From CAYLPU01 sp964385635 (GTDB taxonomy: Bacteria > Chloroflexota > Anaerolineae > B4-G1): a stretch of 6,192 nucleotides of DNA. The stretch spans positions 1 through 6,192 of the forward strand of contig CAYLPU010000166.1 in assembly GCA_964385635.1 (NCBI GenBank), written 5' to 3'. Under the pieces are notes generated by a model. The model saw only the letters and a list, made by a program, of their open reading frames with translations. It was not told the origin of the DNA and made no database searches. Both the position numbers and the translations under genes were made by a program. Positions 5,894-6,192 of the stretch are shown here, piece after piece. Position 1 is the stretch's first letter. The number at the start of each line of letters is the position of its first letter.

Positions 5894-5922
5894 AGTGTAG
5901 CACAACTTTGCCAGGAGCGCAA
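5894..5922 (-). promoter_or_regulatory. Candidate sigma70-type promoter of the radical-SAM-like gene
   Basis: On the minus strand, TTGCGC (5922-5917) and TACACT (5899-5894) are separated by exactly 17 bases. The -10 box matches 4 of 6 consensus positions and the -35 box 3 of 6. Transcription would start near 5887 and give a leader of about 110 bases containing both hairpins before the strong ribosome binding site. Confidence 0.5.
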
Positions 5923-5926
5923 TCCC

Positions 5927-5989
5927 TTAGCCCACCTCTCCGTTATGCTCGAATGTGTCACTTGTCGAGTATCTGTCTAAACATGTCAT
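5927..5989 (-). other. Tiny open frame upstream of the radical-SAM-like gene, probably not a gene
   Basis: ATG at 5989 opens 20 codons ending with TAA at 5929-5927; a second ATG at 5984 in another frame opens 8 codons and has AGGGG six bases upstream. Nothing beyond this marginal ribosome-binding-like sequence suggests translation. It is noted only because the adjacent gene encodes a PqqD-like domain, which in other systems binds short precursor peptides. Confidence 0.12.
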
Positions 5990-6032
5990 TCCCCTGTTGT
6001 AAACGACGTGTCCTCTCAATAAGTCGGGGAAG

Positions 6033-6059
6033 GTGGGGCAAATTGCCAATTTGCCCTAC
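6033..6059. repeat. 27-base intergenic palindrome
   Basis: Arms GTGGGGCAAATTG and CAATTTGCCCTAC surround a single central C at 6046. All 13 positions pair if one G-T wobble is allowed (plus-strand RNA). It could be a bidirectional hairpin, a dimeric regulator site, or one copy of a dispersed palindromic repeat. No T-run follows on either strand, so it is not an obvious terminator. Confidence 0.65.
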
Positions 6060-6103
6060 GTTGGCCCCAGAATATTGAGATGATACTAAACGACGATAGC
6101 AAG

Positions 6104-6132
6104 ATTATAGCGCAACGCGCGCTGGGAGGCAA
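6104..6132 (-). promoter_or_regulatory. Second candidate sigma70-type promoter, perfect -10 box
   Basis: The minus strand has TTGCCT (6132-6127), a 17-base spacer and TATAAT (6109-6104): 4 of 6 at -35 and 6 of 6 at -10. It points toward the radical-SAM-like gene about 320 bases away. Its transcript, starting near 6097, would pass through the palindrome at 6033-6059. No closer gene explains it. Confidence 0.5.
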
Positions 6133-6148
6133 GCCAACAATAGCGCAA
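6107..6148. repeat. Pair of 9-base direct repeats overlapping the promoter
   Basis: ATAGCGCAA occurs at 6107-6115 and again at 6140-6148, 33 bases apart (about three helical turns). The first copy overlaps the -10 box of the promoter at 6104-6132 and the second lies just upstream of its -35 box. This could be an operator pair, but the motif is short enough to occur by chance. Confidence 0.35.
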
Positions 6149-6158
6149 AACCCGCCCT

Positions 6159-6192
6159 GTCACCCTGAGCAGCTTGTCCTGAGTGAAACGAA
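6159..6192. repeat. Probable start of a dispersed repeat, truncated by the window edge
   Basis: The last bases contain CACCCTGAGC followed by CTTGTCCTGAGTGAAACGAA. I recognise this wording from interspersed, MITE-like repeats common in Chloroflexota and other environmental genomes. Only one incomplete copy is visible, so repetition cannot be shown from this window. Confidence 0.4.

Larger units (their letters stand above)
5779..6192. other. 414-base stretch without a convincing protein gene
   Basis: No reading frame here has coding character. The only small minus-strand frames (20 codons at 5989-5927 and 8 codons at 5984-5958) are not convincing. The stretch holds the leader hairpins, two candidate promoters, a palindrome, a short direct repeat and a repeat-like end, each listed separately. 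Confidence 0.7.

Noticed and set aside
5927..5989. RiPP precursor peptide for the PqqD-like protein
   Set aside because: The 20-codon frame has no properly spaced ribosome binding site and no leader/core pattern; proximity alone is not enough.
1..6192. CRISPR array, tRNA or rRNA
   Set aside because: I saw no regularly spaced repeats, tRNA-like cloverleaf with conserved arms, or rRNA-like sequence on either strand.

Overview
Every gene I can support in this window lies on the minus strand, so the biology reads from right to left. The composition is mostly GC-rich, with two clear dips: the middle of the methyltransferase gene and the small hicB gene. The organism is a bacterium. Chloroflexota (Anaerolineae-like) is my best guess, from the style of the PqqD/radical-SAM-fold protein, the promoter layout and an interspersed-looking repeat at the right edge. 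No marker gene is present, so this is weak inference.

Right to left. Bases 5779-6192 hold no convincing protein gene. They contain two candidate sigma70-type promoters pointing left, a 27-base palindrome, a 9-base direct repeat, a two-hairpin leader and the start of a likely dispersed repeat. Next (5778-4531) is a 415-residue protein with a PqqD-like N-terminal domain and a radical-SAM-type barrel. It lacks the CX3CX2C cluster motif and has no cysteines in its SPASM-like tail, so it looks like a pseudoenzyme. A HicB-family antitoxin without a HicA partner follows (4492-4127). Directly after the hicB stop codon comes an orphan copy of the last ~70 codons of the radical-SAM-like gene (4126-3911). 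The same tail therefore flanks hicB on both sides.

The left 3.8 kb is one compact defence operon: a type III-style adenine methyltransferase mod (3844-1961), a VapB-like antitoxin (1964-1698), a PIN-domain VapC-like toxin (1717-1313), and the helicase/restriction subunit res (from 1290, running off the left edge with 430 codons open). The joints are ATGA overlap (mod/antitoxin), 20-base overlap (antitoxin/toxin) and a 22-base gap with a good ribosome binding site (toxin/res). The toxin-antitoxin pair is therefore built into the restriction-modification operon between mod and res.

Working view: Mod methylates a short asymmetric site, and Res with Mod cuts foreign DNA lacking the mark. The embedded toxin-antitoxin pair could stabilise the operon or act as a second line of defence if the operon is disturbed. 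That functional coupling is inference. The gene order, overlaps, missing cysteines and duplicated tail are read directly from the sequence.
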